From NCBI GenBank assembly GCA_031394355.1, contig JANNSU010000022.1, positions 1-64,000 on the forward strand: a stretch of 64,000 bases of DNA, given 5' to 3'. The notes beneath the pieces were generated by a model. The model did not search any database, was not told where the DNA came from, and was given only the letters and a program-made list of their open reading frames with translations. Source of the DNA: JAEUMY01 sp031394355. Its GTDB lineage: Bacteria; Pseudomonadota; Gammaproteobacteria; Burkholderiales; Usitatibacteraceae. This document shows, in pieces, positions 25,159 to 34,544 of this stretch; positions within the stretch are counted from its first letter, which is position 1, and each line of letters starts with the position of its first letter. The translations under genes and the position numbers were made by a program.

Positions 25159-25256
25159 CGCGACGAGACAGAGTCCGGGGGACTCTGGCCGGACGCCGAA
25201 GGCGGTCCCAGAGGGACTTGATGACCGCCTCAATCGGACATCATGCAATATTCGCA
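25159..25256 (-). mobile_element. 98-bp structured element, copy C
   Basis: On the minus strand it begins TGCGAATATTGCATG at 25256 and ends TCGTCGCG at 25159, 98 bp. The core GGACCGCCTTCGGCGTCC (25208-25191) starts 48 bases in. Hairpins: GATGTCCG/CGGTCATC on the left with one mismatch, and CAGAGTCC/GGACTCTG on the right. Intergenic, between the S9 peptidase and a GGDEF gene. Confidence 0.8.
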
Positions 25257-25270
25257 GCATTGAGACCCAC

Positions 25271-25317
25271 CATGCTCAACGCTGGACGCAGTACGCTGAA
25301 CGCTCAACGCTCAACGC
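25271..25317. repeat. Heptamer array (GCTCAAC)
   Basis: Units GCTCAAC, GCTGAAC and GCTCAAC repeat with interruptions just after the stop of the minus-strand GGDEF gene; reversed units (GTTGAGC) lie on the far side of the 98-bp element at 25123-25146, so the element sits between facing arrays. Confidence 0.75.
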
Positions 25318-25324
25318 AAAACCT

Positions 25325-27247
25325 CTAAGCGACCTCCAGCCGATCCCGCCCCGCATCCTTGGCGCGGTAGAGCGCACGATCAGCGCGCTGGATGAGCTCC
25401 TCGGTCCGGTCGGTCGGCAGCGTCTTGGCGACCGCACCCATACTGAATGTGAGCTTGCGATCCGCTGGCAGCCCGGCAATGGTCATCTCCTGCACGCTCC
25501 GGCGCAGACGGTCGAAGACGGCGGGAATCTGCTCGGGGCCGGACCCGGGCATCACCAGCAGGAACTCTTCGCCGCCAAAGCGGCCCAGGCGGTCATTGGC
25601 GCGCAATTCCTTCTGGCAGGCAGCGGCAAAGGCAGCCAGCACCGCGTCGCCCTGGGAATGGCCGAATTCGTCGTTGATGGCCTTGAAGTGGTCGATGTCG
25701 ATGAGCGCGATGATGACCGGCTCCGATTGCTCGGGCCGACGCTGCACGGCGCTGCGGGCGAATTCAAGGATGCTGCGGCGGTTGGGCAATCCGGTCAGGT
25801 CGTCACGCATGGCGAGCGTCTGGAAGCGGCGGTTGCGCTGCGCCTGGCGCGCGAAGAACACGGCAATGCCGGTGAGAAAGGTGAGCGCAAGGATGAGACC
25901 GAGAATAATCGCAAGCCTGCGCGCCTCGCTCTCCTGCTGGCGGGCACGCAGAAGCTGGTTTTCGATCTCCTTCTGGCGCGAGTCGAAGCGGCGCTCCAGC
26001 TCCGCGACCATGCGCGAGTTGTTGGCCTTGGCCATGCCCTGCTCGGCTGCGCGGAGCTTCTCGGCCTCGCGAAACGCCTTGTCGAATTCGCCCCAGCGCG
26101 AATGCAGCTGCATCGCCACCTCATGGGTGCGTGCTGACGCCCAGGGCACATCGACCTTCGCGGCGAGCTGCCGCGCCTTCGCCAATGCGACAGTGGCTTC
26201 TCGCCTGCTGCCGAGCGACCCCAGCGTGCGGGCGCGTGACAGCATGGTCAGCAATTGCATGTTGGCATTGCCGGTATCGACGAAAACAGGAAACGCACGC
26301 TCCAGCGCTGGCAGAACCGTCGACAACTGTTCTTCTTCGCGGTCGAGTTCGGCGATACGGTAATCCAGATAGGCCGTTGACACGCGATCACCCAGCTCAT
26401 TGGCGATGGCGAGACTCTTCTCGAAATACTCGCGCGCCTTGACCCGATTCCTGGCGCGGGCGTGATCCACGCCCAGATTGTGAAAATGCACACCGAGGTC
26501 GTGGCGGCTCCGCTTCGGGTCGAGCAGTGCGATGGCACGCTGGCTGTAGTCGATCGATTTGCGCAACGCCGTGGCCTCGTCCGGGTCCAGCGCGAATACC
26601 TGGGCCATGAGCGAGAAGGTGTAGATCATGCCGAGCTTGTCGTGATGGGTCTCGAAATACGCGTGCGCCTCCACCAGTTGCGCCAGCGCCTCGGCACCCC
26701 GGTCCTGCACGATGTACATGTGCGCCTTGGCCGCCTGGATCTTGGCGACGTTGCTGCGCAGGCCGCTCGATTCCGCCAGCGCGATGGTGCTGTTGAACGC
26801 TTTCTCGGCACCATCGTAATCGCCGCCGTCGACGCGCAGCGTTGCCTGCTGGGTCAGGAATTCCAGCTCCGCTTCGCGGTCGCCCAGCTCCCGGGAGAGT
26901 GCCAGTCCCGCCTCAACATCCCTGGCCAGATCGGGCCGCTCCTCGCCCTGTTCATTGGCCTTGGCGGAAAGCCTGAGAGCGTCCAGCTGGCGTACCTTGT
27001 CGCCGCGGGCCTTGCCTTCGGCCATCCAGGTGGCGGCCTTTTTCAGGGCACCACGAGGGTCGTCCGAGACCGCATAGTCGAGGTCGATCGTGGGCACGCG
27101 CGACGTCTGGGCTCTGGTCGGCGACTGGGTCGGCGCCTTGGTCTGCGCTGGCGACTGTGCCTGCACGAGCGTCGGTGCCAACGCCACGCACAGGCCGACG
27201 CACAGAAGGTTGGCAAGGCGGCTCGAAGCGTTGACCATCAGGGGCAT
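25325..27247 (-). CDS. TPR-GGDEF diguanylate cyclase
   Basis: 640-residue protein from the ATG at 27247 (the frame is open to 27319). It has a signal-like hydrophobic start ending VQAQ, a long periplasmic helical repeat region (TPR-like, residues 60-420), a coiled coil, one membrane helix (IILGLILALTFLTGIAVFF) and a C-terminal GGDEF domain with DDLTGLPNR, DIDHFKAINDEFGH and an intact GGEEF at about residue 558. It should make cyclic-di-GMP in response to a periplasmic signal. This layout is common in Xanthomonadales. Confidence 0.9.
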   Translation of the reverse strand: MPLMVNASSRLANLLCVGLCVALAPTLVQAQSPAQTKAPTQSPTRAQTSRVPTIDLDYAVSDDPRGALKKAATWMAEGKARGDKVRQLDALRLSAKANEQGEERPDLARDVEAGLALSRELGDREAELEFLTQQATLRVDGGDYDGAEKAFNSTIALAESSGLRSNVAKIQAAKAHMYIVQDRGAEALAQLVEAHAYFETHHDKLGMIYTFSLMAQVFALDPDEATALRKSIDYSQRAIALLDPKRSRHDLGVHFHNLGVDHARARNRVKAREYFEKSLAIANELGDRVSTAYLDYRIAELDREEEQLSTVLPALERAFPVFVDTGNANMQLLTMLSRARTLGSLGSRREATVALAKARQLAAKVDVPWASARTHEVAMQLHSRWGEFDKAFREAEKLRAAEQGMAKANNSRMVAELERRFDSRQKEIENQLLRARQQESEARRLAIILGLILALTFLTGIAVFFARQAQRNRRFQTLAMRDDLTGLPNRRSILEFARSAVQRRPEQSEPVIIALIDIDHFKAINDEFGHSQGDAVLAAFAAACQKELRANDRLGRFGGEEFLLVMPGSGPEQIPAVFDRLRRSVQEMTIAGLPADRKLTFSMGAVAKTLPTDRTEELIQRADRALYRAKDAGRDRLEVA

Positions 27248-27380
27248 GAGCAGATAGGAAGTCGGGCAGGTCGGTGGGTGCAGTGGACGGCCACTTTTGA
27301 CGATCCTTTTGGCGATCATTCAGCGGCTCTGCGACAGAGCGTCATCGTAACCCAATTGCAACACATTTCGGCACCCATCT

Positions 27381-28775
27381 TCAGGGCATGGGCAGAAACG
27401 CCTCGGGATGCCGTTCCCAGTGGCGTTTGAGGAGCTTGAAGACATCCAGATCGAACGTCGCATCGACCGGCCGCCCCGGCAGCATCCGCACCGCTTCGGG
27501 CTGACGGGCGACGCCGAGATGCTGCCAGCGATCTACCAGGTGCCAGGCCCGCCAATCGCGTTCTGGGTGACTCTCCTCGATCACGGCCGGGCCGCTGAAG
27601 GGCCACGGCGGAAAGCGGTAGTCGTCAAGCGCGGGCAGGAGCCGCTGCTGGTGCTGCTCTGCTGCCTCCGCACCGACGCAGGCACCGTGGCATCGCCGCA
27701 GCTGCCGCGCAAAGCAGGCCTGCCCCGCCTTGCTGCCGCGCTGCAGGGCCAGCAGGTGCCAGCACAGGCCATGATCGGCCGCCAATGCCTCGAGCACGGC
27801 CTTGGCACGCTGCCGGGAAGAAAACGGTCCGTACAGGACCAGGGCCGGTTCGGCCGCCCAGTCCACATCCGTCACGCGAATGCGTTCCGGCGCCTGGCCA
27901 GGCTCGCGCAAGCGCAGGAACACGGCATCGTCATTGCGCCGCAGTGCGCGGTTGGTGAGCGGGGTGGCGGCCTTGATCCATTGCGACTCGCGGATCAGGG
28001 CACCCAGCTCACCCGCCGTCTCCTCGAACTCGATACGCCGGACCTCCAGGGCCAGCCGCGAATCGTTGGCGGACATGTGGTCGCTGGAGAAGTGTGAACG
28101 CACCCGGTCGCGCAGTTGCACGCTCTTGCCCACATACAGCGGCAGGTCGTTGACGCCGAAGAACACGTAGACGCCGGGCCCCTCCGGCAGCGCCGCCAGC
28201 GCATCCTGCGGCAACTGCGGCGGCAGGCTGGGCATGCGCAGCAGCGACTTGATATGAAAATCGATATCCGAATATTCGCGGGACATCATGTCGAGGAAGA
28301 GCCAGGCCATGCGCGCATCACCCGTTGCACGGTGACGATCTTCTGCCGGGAGCCCGTGACGATTCACGATCGCATCCAGCCCATGCTGCGAATATTCGGG
28401 GTGAAGCCGCCGCGACAGCCGCACCGTGCACAGGACGTCGGCCGTGTACTTCAGGCCGAGACGTCGGCACTCGTTCTTGATGAAGCCGTAATCGAAGCGG
28501 GCGTTGTGGGCCACGAAAACCCGGTCATGCAGGCGCGACATCACCTCGTCCGCGAGCTCTGCGAAACGCGGTGCCGAACGCACCATGGCGTCCGTGATGC
28601 CCGTCAATGCCTGTATCTCCGACGGAATGGGCACGCCGGGGTTGACCAGGGACGACCAGGTCTCCACCAGTTCGCCATCATCGATCAGCAAGATGGCGAC
28701 CTCCGTCACCCGGTCCCGCGTGGGATCGGTGCCAGTGGTTTCGAGATCGACAACGGCGAGGCGGACAGGCAGCAT
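27381..28775 (-). CDS. DEDDh exonuclease fused to a GIY-YIG domain (Cho/UvrC-like)
   Basis: 464-residue protein. Start 28775 (MLPVRLAVVDLETTG) is preferred over the open frame to 29009. Residues 1-175 are a DnaQ-like 3'-5' exonuclease with DLETTG, HNARFDYGF and HRATGD, the three exonuclease motifs. Residues about 195-280 are a GIY-YIG nuclease domain (GPGVYVFFGVNDLPLYVGKS). A Cys-rich region (QACFARQLRRCHGAC) follows as in UvrC N-terminal proteins. DnaQ-UvrC fusions are known and are taken to act in DNA repair. Two one-mismatch copies of the palindrome (28268-28279 and 28388-28399) encode EYS. Confidence 0.88.
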   Translation of the reverse strand: MLPVRLAVVDLETTGTDPTRDRVTEVAILLIDDGELVETWSSLVNPGVPIPSEIQALTGITDAMVRSAPRFAELADEVMSRLHDRVFVAHNARFDYGFIKNECRRLGLKYTADVLCTVRLSRRLHPEYSQHGLDAIVNRHGLPAEDRHRATGDARMAWLFLDMMSREYSDIDFHIKSLLRMPSLPPQLPQDALAALPEGPGVYVFFGVNDLPLYVGKSVQLRDRVRSHFSSDHMSANDSRLALEVRRIEFEETAGELGALIRESQWIKAATPLTNRALRRNDDAVFLRLREPGQAPERIRVTDVDWAAEPALVLYGPFSSRQRAKAVLEALAADHGLCWHLLALQRGSKAGQACFARQLRRCHGACVGAEAAEQHQQRLLPALDDYRFPPWPFSGPAVIEESHPERDWRAWHLVDRWQHLGVARQPEAVRMLPGRPVDATFDLDVFKLLKRHWERHPEAFLPMP

Positions 28776-28888
28776 GTGGGGCGACGTGATGGGGCGACGT
28801 GATGGAGCGAACGGTATAGAGTAGACGAAGCCCGCATAAATTCGTCCCATCCCGTTTGTCACCCAGCCCGCCTTCTCATTGACCTTCA

Positions 28889-30478
28889 ATGACCACGCCA
28901 CCACTTGATGTTGAAGCCCTGCGCATGGCTGTCGAAGATGGGCGCATTCAGGAGACGGAGGACGTCTGTCGGCAGCAGCTCGCGACAGCGACTGGTGCAT
29001 TGCGTGCACGCCTGCTCATCCTGCTGTCGCACGCCCTGAACGCACAGGGCAAGGCCATGGATGCCCTGCGTGCCGCGCGCGAAGCACTCGACCTTGCAAC
29101 ACAGTGCGAGGAGGCCCCAGTGGAAACCGATGCCCTGCTCATGCTGGGCACGGCGTTGCAATCACTGGATGCCCATGCGGAAGCCTTTGAAGCCCTGCAG
29201 GAGGCGGAGCGGCGCGTTGCGGGCGACGGCGTGGACAAGGCCAGGGTGTTGCGGCGCCTTGGCATCGGTTGCTCGGTGGTCGGCCGGCATGATGAGGCAA
29301 GAGAATTGCTGCTGCGTGCGGCCGAAATCATGTCGCAGGCACCCGCTCGCCCCTCCGACTTCTGGCATGCCCGGTTCTCGGTACTGAATGCCCGCGGCCG
29401 CGAGCTGGATGCGCTCACCCATCGCGGCCAGGATTGCCGAGCAGACTATGCGACGCTACGCCACGAGTGGGAAGAATTCCAGGTCGGGGTACGGGAGGCA
29501 GGTCTGACTCGGCTCATCCAGATGGGGATGGGCAACATCGGCATTGCCGCGCTGCGCGCCGATGACATCGAAGCCGCACTCGACTGGCTGCGACAGGCTC
29601 GCGACCTGCACGAACAGCGCGGCATGCGCAGCCATCAGGCAGTGACTGAAAACCACATTGGCGACTGCCTGTTCCGTTTGGGCCGGGTACCCGCGGCCAT
29701 TGCCGCCATCGAGGCCGGCATGGCACTGCTGGAAGGCGGCTCGCCGCGAGAAATGCTGGAGGCGCTGGAGGTCATCGCGCCCATGTACGAACGCGAAGGC
29801 GAGATCAGCAAAGCGTTGCAGGCGTACAAGCGCATACGCCACATCGAGAAGGAGCTTGCCGACGATGACGCGCGCCGCGTGGCAGACCGCAGGCACCAGC
29901 AGATGGAGATCGCCGCACTGATCAGCGACTGGTCACGCGTGGCTGACGAAGACTCGCTCACCGGAATCGCCAATCGTCGCGCGTTCGATCGCGCACTCGC
30001 GGCCCTGTGCGCGACAACGGGCAGCGATAGCGGCCGGGAACATGGCGGCGGGCTCATCCTCGCTGACCTGGATCACTTCAAACGCGTGAATGACACCCAT
30101 GGCCATGCCATCGGCGACGTGGTGCTGTCCACGGTGGGACGCCTCATGCGGCAGGTTGCACGCAAGGAGGACCTGGCTGCACGAGTCGGTGGTGAGGAAC
30201 TGGCCCTACTGGTCCGCGATACAGCGCCAGCGTCTTTGCATGAATTGGGCGAGCGCTTGCGTACGGCCATTGCGTCCCACGACTGGCAGAGTGTGGCGCC
30301 GGGTCTTGCGGTGACGTTGAGCGCAGGTACGGCAAGTCTTGACGAACTGGCCCACGAGATGCCGGCGGACGATAATATCGCCGCGGCCAAGGCCGTAGCG
30401 CTCTACACCCTGGCCGACCGCCGACTCTATGTCGCCAAGCACACCGGGCGCAACTGCGTGGTGTCGCACGATCCCTGA
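28889..30478 (+). CDS. Cytoplasmic TPR protein with a degenerate GGDEF domain
   Basis: 529-residue protein, divergent from the exonuclease gene. Residues 1-330 are TPR-like helical repeats with no signal peptide or membrane helix. The GGDEF domain starts near 353 (DSLTGIANRRAFDRAL), has ADLDHFKRVND, and at about 433 reads GGEEL where GGDEF/GGEEF is usual. The last Phe to Leu change is in the signature loop; catalytic Glu residues remain, so activity is uncertain. A 13-bp direct repeat (GGGGCGACGTGAT, 28778-28803) lies in the divergent gap upstream. Confidence 0.87.
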   Translation: MTTPPLDVEALRMAVEDGRIQETEDVCRQQLATATGALRARLLILLSHALNAQGKAMDALRAAREALDLATQCEEAPVETDALLMLGTALQSLDAHAEAFEALQEAERRVAGDGVDKARVLRRLGIGCSVVGRHDEARELLLRAAEIMSQAPARPSDFWHARFSVLNARGRELDALTHRGQDCRADYATLRHEWEEFQVGVREAGLTRLIQMGMGNIGIAALRADDIEAALDWLRQARDLHEQRGMRSHQAVTENHIGDCLFRLGRVPAAIAAIEAGMALLEGGSPREMLEALEVIAPMYEREGEISKALQAYKRIRHIEKELADDDARRVADRRHQQMEIAALISDWSRVADEDSLTGIANRRAFDRALAALCATTGSDSGREHGGGLILADLDHFKRVNDTHGHAIGDVVLSTVGRLMRQVARKEDLAARVGGEELALLVRDTAPASLHELGERLRTAIASHDWQSVAPGLAVTLSAGTASLDELAHEMPADDNIAAAKAVALYTLADRRLYVAKHTGRNCVVSHDP

Positions 30479-30485
30479 CCCGGCA

Positions 30486-31928
30486 TCAGCTTGGGGCAAG
30501 GCGAGAGCGGGACAAGGTTTCGCGCGGTGTCTCGCCGAAGCGGCGGCGGTATTCGATACTGAAGGTGGTGAGGCTGCCAAAGCCGTGGCGCATGGCGATC
30601 TCGGACACGCTGCCATCGCCCGCCTTGAGGGCCAGGTGCGAACGCTCCAGCCGGAGGTTCCGCGCATGGGCCACCGGGCTCACTCCACGGAACTGGCGGA
30701 AGCCGAGTTGCAACGTCCGGGTGCTGACACCGCACAGCGCGGCAAGCGCATCGGTCGTCAACTTGTGGTGGGTGGACTCACGCAGGTAGCGGTCAGCGCG
30801 CTTCACGTAGAACGGCTCCAGGATGCGGCCCGGCCGCGAGGGCCGCAATGCATCGGCGGCAGCGCTGGTGCCAGGGCCTGCGCTTGGACCCCCACTCCAC
30901 GCAGCGGCGAATTGCTTGTAGCGCTGATAGCTCTTCAGCGCCTCCGCGTGATGGCCCAGCGCCGCTTGCACCAGTGAGCGGTCATAGTGCAGGAACTCCA
31001 CGATGCGGGTGGCATTGCGCCCCTTGCGGCACAGACCCAGCGCCGCGTTTATCTGCACCAGCGACTCTTCCGGGTGACCTGCGACGCGCAGCGCCCAAGC
31101 GTAGAACTGGCGGAGCGAAATCTCGTAGTGGCGCCGGCCCTGCTCCTGCATGATCCGGAGCTTCTTCCGCAGGATGGGGAGGGTGAGGCGCGCCTCGCCC
31201 AGCAGGATTCGCACCCGCTGCAGATTCGATTCGATCATGGCATGCAGTGCCGCGTCCGCTCCCGTATCGGTGAGCCGCATGGCGGCCCACAGCAGATCGC
31301 GTGCGGCGATCAACCTGCCCTGCTGTGCAGCAGTCTCGTCCGGCTCGAAACTGGATGCGTGGCCGTGACCTTGCGGATGCAGCGTTGCCAACACGATGCC
31401 CAACTCGGTCTGCGCGATGGTGTTGAGGATGCGGCCCTCTTGCACGCCATCGCCGCTCCGACGGGCGGCATCCAGCGCCATGGCCCCGAACCGGGCCGCC
31501 TGGTCGAAGCCGCGACGCGCGCCATGCACGATGACAAGAATCTGGCAGGCACGCGAGATCGACAGAGGGTCGCCGAACGCCTCGGCGCGCTTTAGCGTGC
31601 CGAGGCCTTCGCGCTCGCACAAGGAATAGTTGCCGAACTGATATGCGGCCCGTGCCTTGAAGACACCCGCCAGCACGATGATGGCCTCGTCGCCGACCCG
31701 CTCCGCGAAGGACGCCGCCGCGGCGGCCTCATTGGCGCTTTGCGAATATTCGCCCATCTCGAAGAAGGCGTCAGAAAGCTGGATGTGCAGCTTTGTGGCC
31801 AGCACGGCGTTGTCATCCGTGACGACCGAACGACACTTCTCCAGCAGCGCGAGTGCCCGGCGCGGCTGTCCCGCCTGAATCAGGCGGCGTGCCTCGTCGA
31901 TACGACCGGCGGCGTCTTTCACCGGCAT
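30486..31928 (-). CDS. AraC-family regulator with N-terminal helical repeat domain
   Basis: 480-residue transcription factor. Residues 1-330 are helical repeats of TPR type (EARRLIQAGQPRRALALLEKCRS, SDAFFEMGEYSQSANEAA), and the last 100 are an AraC DNA-binding domain (TDALAALCGVSTRTLQLGFRQFRGVSP and SEIAMRHGFGSLTTFSIEYRRRFGETP). The sensor is unknown. It ends seven bases from the stop of the convergent GGDEF gene. A palindrome at 31742-31753 encodes GEYSQ. Confidence 0.87.
   Translation of the reverse strand: MPVKDAAGRIDEARRLIQAGQPRRALALLEKCRSVVTDDNAVLATKLHIQLSDAFFEMGEYSQSANEAAAAASFAERVGDEAIIVLAGVFKARAAYQFGNYSLCEREGLGTLKRAEAFGDPLSISRACQILVIVHGARRGFDQAARFGAMALDAARRSGDGVQEGRILNTIAQTELGIVLATLHPQGHGHASSFEPDETAAQQGRLIAARDLLWAAMRLTDTGADAALHAMIESNLQRVRILLGEARLTLPILRKKLRIMQEQGRRHYEISLRQFYAWALRVAGHPEESLVQINAALGLCRKGRNATRIVEFLHYDRSLVQAALGHHAEALKSYQRYKQFAAAWSGGPSAGPGTSAAADALRPSRPGRILEPFYVKRADRYLRESTHHKLTTDALAALCGVSTRTLQLGFRQFRGVSPVAHARNLRLERSHLALKAGDGSVSEIAMRHGFGSLTTFSIEYRRRFGETPRETLSRSRLAPS
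31742..31753. repeat. GCGAATATTCGC palindrome, site 9
   Basis: 12-mer inside the AraC-type gene, read as EYSQ on the minus strand; the flanks are T and C. Confidence 0.97.
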
Positions 31929-32154
31929 GGCAGGTTTTTTTCAGTGCAGAGACACCAGAGGCCGCACGATATCAGGCAATGCATGCCGTGATTCTTACCC
32001 AGGACCGGGGCTGCCTCCGCACTACTGCCGCGACACGCATGCGTATTTCGATAAGTTCGCTGCAAGCCTGGTCTTCCGGCCACGGTTGACATCCCCTCAA
32101 CCGATGGATGTCCGCGTTGATCGTTTCGCAATCCCCGGCTGCGCAGCGCCGCAT

Positions 32155-33243
32155 TCAGATGCTGCCATCCAGTGCGTCAGTCAGCAGACGATGAAAGTGA
32201 TGCACGCCCGCCTCCCGCTTTGGCGAATAGCGGCCGCCGGGATAGAGGCGCGAACGCACGCCGCGCTGCACCGCCTCCACCACGGCTTCATCTTCTGCTT
32301 CAACGCGATCCAGCCCGGACCCTGCACCGCGTTCGCGCAGCTCTGGCTTCCACACATACGAACGGAACTGCACTCTGGTGCGCGTTGGAGACTGTGGCAG
32401 CACCAGATTCACTGACAAACCCCAGGGATAGACGTTGAGCATGAGGTTGGGAAACAACCACCAATACAGAGCGGCAACACGTTTGCCTTCATCCAACGCA
32501 TCAAACGCCGGCTCGCCCTCCTTTGCATGCGCCACCTGCAACACCGCACCCGGAAAACACTCAGTGCGATAGCTGCCGTAGTCGATGACCGCATTGAGGC
32601 TGCCGTGAACATAAGGAATGTGGAAGCCTTCGAGATAGTTCTCCACGTAGAGCGCCCAGTGCGCGGCCACGTCGAAGTCCTGCGCTGCGGCGCGGTCAGG
32701 CACAAAGTCTGCCACCGGCATGTTTCCCAATCGCGCATCAAGGTCGGCAAATACTGAATCAAAGTCGGCATCACGATCCAGATTGGCGAAGGCGTGTCCA
32801 CGCCATTCGCCAAACGCCGGCGAAGCAAGATCATCCTGCGCACGCGGAAAATCCTTCGCCTCGTCAAACTCCGGCATGAAGGTCATGTGCCCGTCCAATG
32901 CGAATCGGCGTGAGTGATAGCCGCAACGGATGTCGGCAGACTTGCAGGGCGACTTCACGAGAATGTTGCCGCGATGAGTGCAGACGTTCGACAGGCAGCG
33001 CAACGTGCCTGCCACCTCACCCGTCTTGTCGCGTGCGAGCAGCAGCGGTTCATCCAGCAGGCCGGGCAAGAGGTCACGCGGACTCAGCGACTCCGGTTCG
33101 CTCACCTCACGCGTGTCGCCCAGCCACTGCCATGACCTTGCGAATATTCGCGTACGGGCCGCTTCCCACGCGGCAGGGTCGGAATAGAAGCGGGCGTCGA
33201 GTGTGGCGGCGCGGGTGATGTCGGGATCGATGACGTACTGCAT
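32155..33243 (-). CDS. Rieske [2Fe-2S] ring-hydroxylating oxygenase alpha subunit
   Basis: 362-residue oxygenase from the ATG at 33243; the frame upstream to 33300 is C-rich repeat. The Rieske centre ligands are CTHRG at about 87 and CGYH at about 106. The mononuclear iron site is ENYLEGFHIPYVH (Asn/Glu, two His). The closest families by eye are choline or stachydrine-type monooxygenases and GbcA, which act on quaternary amines, but the substrate is not proven. No reductase or ferredoxin gene lies beside it. A palindrome at 33140-33151 encodes RIFA in ARTRIFARSW. Confidence 0.88.
   Translation of the reverse strand: MQYVIDPDITRAATLDARFYSDPAAWEAARTRIFARSWQWLGDTREVSEPESLSPRDLLPGLLDEPLLLARDKTGEVAGTLRCLSNVCTHRGNILVKSPCKSADIRCGYHSRRFALDGHMTFMPEFDEAKDFPRAQDDLASPAFGEWRGHAFANLDRDADFDSVFADLDARLGNMPVADFVPDRAAAQDFDVAAHWALYVENYLEGFHIPYVHGSLNAVIDYGSYRTECFPGAVLQVAHAKEGEPAFDALDEGKRVAALYWWLFPNLMLNVYPWGLSVNLVLPQSPTRTRVQFRSYVWKPELRERGAGSGLDRVEAEDEAVVEAVQRGVRSRLYPGGRYSPKREAGVHHFHRLLTDALDGSI
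33140..33151. repeat. GCGAATATTCGC palindrome, site 10
   Basis: 12-mer inside the Rieske gene, read as RIFA; the flanks are T and G. Confidence 0.97.
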
Positions 33244-33263
33244 CACCGCGCCGAGCTCCGGAT

Positions 33264-33366
33264 TCCCTCCCCCCTTTTGCAAAGGGGGAGGTGACGGCAC
33301 TGAACAGAGTACGAAAACTCAGAATCCATCTGCGTTCATCCGCCTTTCATCTGCGTTCATCTGCGT
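33264..33366. repeat. C-rich hairpin and CTGCGTTCATC-type repeat
   Basis: 33264-33291 is one short copy of the CCCCCTTTTGCAAAGGGGG hairpin. 33318-33366 holds three units of the CATCTGCGTTCATC repeat. Both families recur in the aru cluster. Confidence 0.88.
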
Positions 33367-33400
33367 TCCCCGCCTTTGACTGTCTCGACATTCAAACCTT

Positions 33401-33412
33401 GCGAATATTCGC
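33401..33412. repeat. GCGAATATTCGC palindrome, site 11
   Basis: Full 14-mer in a 16-bp palindrome TTGCGAATATTCGCAA, 21 bases after the cyclophilin stop codon. Confidence 0.97.
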
Positions 33413-33433
33413 AAAGGCGAAATGCGACACGCG

Positions 33434-34348
33434 CTACTTCGCTATTGCCCGCACCGGCAACTGCACATTGCAAAGCTCAATGTACCCCGCCGGCACCTTG
33501 AACCAGTCGCCGCCGCGATTGCGCAGCGCTTCCACTGCTTTGGTGAATGTCGGCGTGTCGGTACGCAGCACCTCCAGATTCGTCCGTTCGGCAGCAGGCA
33601 CATCCGCTGCCACGCGCACGGACTTGATGGGGACATGCTGTTCCGGCTTCTCGTAGAACCCGAGATTCCCGGTGCCGCGCGGCAGCGATGACAGGAGCGG
33701 CATACCCTGCACGACGCGGCCCACGACAGTGATATTGCGATCGAGATGGCGCGGCGCATGGCCGGTGATGGCGTAGAGCGAGCTGCCATCTCCGGAATTG
33801 GTTTCATTGCCACGACCCACCCCAACCACGCCGTAGCAATGTGCAAGCCATGCAGTGCCCGCCTTGGCATCGCGGCCCACGGCAAAGCTTCCGGAGAAGC
33901 CGACTTCGGGCGCATAGCCATCCGCATCCGGCAGCTTGTCGAACGCGAAGGTCTTGCCAACCAGCGTAGTGAACTCGCCCTCCAGCTTGCGCTTCGCCGA
34001 CTTCATCTCCTTCTTCCCCGTCGCGTCACCCCATTGCGAGACGTAGTTGTCGTGCGAGCGGATGACGGCTGTGCCATCGAACCAGCCTTCCTTCGCCAGC
34101 GCGACGATGTTGGCAACATGATTCGGTGCAATCGTGGAATGCAGCTCGATGATGACGCGGCCACTGGCAAGCTCCAGGTAGAGCGTGCGCGCCGGATCGA
34201 GCGGCCGCCAGTCAGCGGAGGCGGAGGCTTTCAGCACGTCAGACAAGGTGGGTTGCTGTGCGGCGGCTCCGGCGGCGTGGATCATGCCTGCCAAGGCAAA
34301 GAGCAAGGGGCATAGCTGCCGAGCATCAATTGAAATTCTGCCAAACAT
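33434..34348 (-). CDS. Periplasmic cyclophilin-type peptidyl-prolyl isomerase
   Basis: 304-residue exported PPIase. AGGAG stands seven bases before the ATG at 34348 and the signal peptide ends GAAAQ. The cyclophilin domain shows LYLELASGRVIIELHSTIAPNHVANI, the core around GYAPEVGFSGSFAVGRD and AWLAHCYGVVGVGRGN, and ITVVGRVVQGMPLL. Usual bacterial PpiA is about 190 residues; here a charged loop (KKEMKSAKRKLEGEF) and an 80-residue C-terminal extension are added. It likely helps fold envelope proteins. Confidence 0.9.
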   Translation of the reverse strand: MFGRISIDARQLCPLLFALAGMIHAAGAAAQQPTLSDVLKASASADWRPLDPARTLYLELASGRVIIELHSTIAPNHVANIVALAKEGWFDGTAVIRSHDNYVSQWGDATGKKEMKSAKRKLEGEFTTLVGKTFAFDKLPDADGYAPEVGFSGSFAVGRDAKAGTAWLAHCYGVVGVGRGNETNSGDGSSLYAITGHAPRHLDRNITVVGRVVQGMPLLSSLPRGTGNLGFYEKPEQHVPIKSVRVAADVPAAERTNLEVLRTDTPTFTKAVEALRNRGGDWFKVPAGYIELCNVQLPVRAIAK

Positions 34349-34544
34349 TGTCGACTCCTGAATGTAATGCGCTTCAAATAGTGTGCACGAAATCCGGAAA
34401 CAACCCGTCACCATCGTTCGTCATATCTGCTATCAGCTGGCGGATCTGAACACCCAAGATCCATGCACCCAAGACCCATGCCCAGCCTGGTCAAGGATTG
34501 GACGCCATACGCCGCAACATCTGGCATCGACGTTCAGCGGACCA

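Noticed and set aside
25159..25256. Ordinary terminator downstream of the S9 peptidase
   Set aside because: A normal terminator already exists at 25092-25114, and the whole segment aligns with three distant elements.
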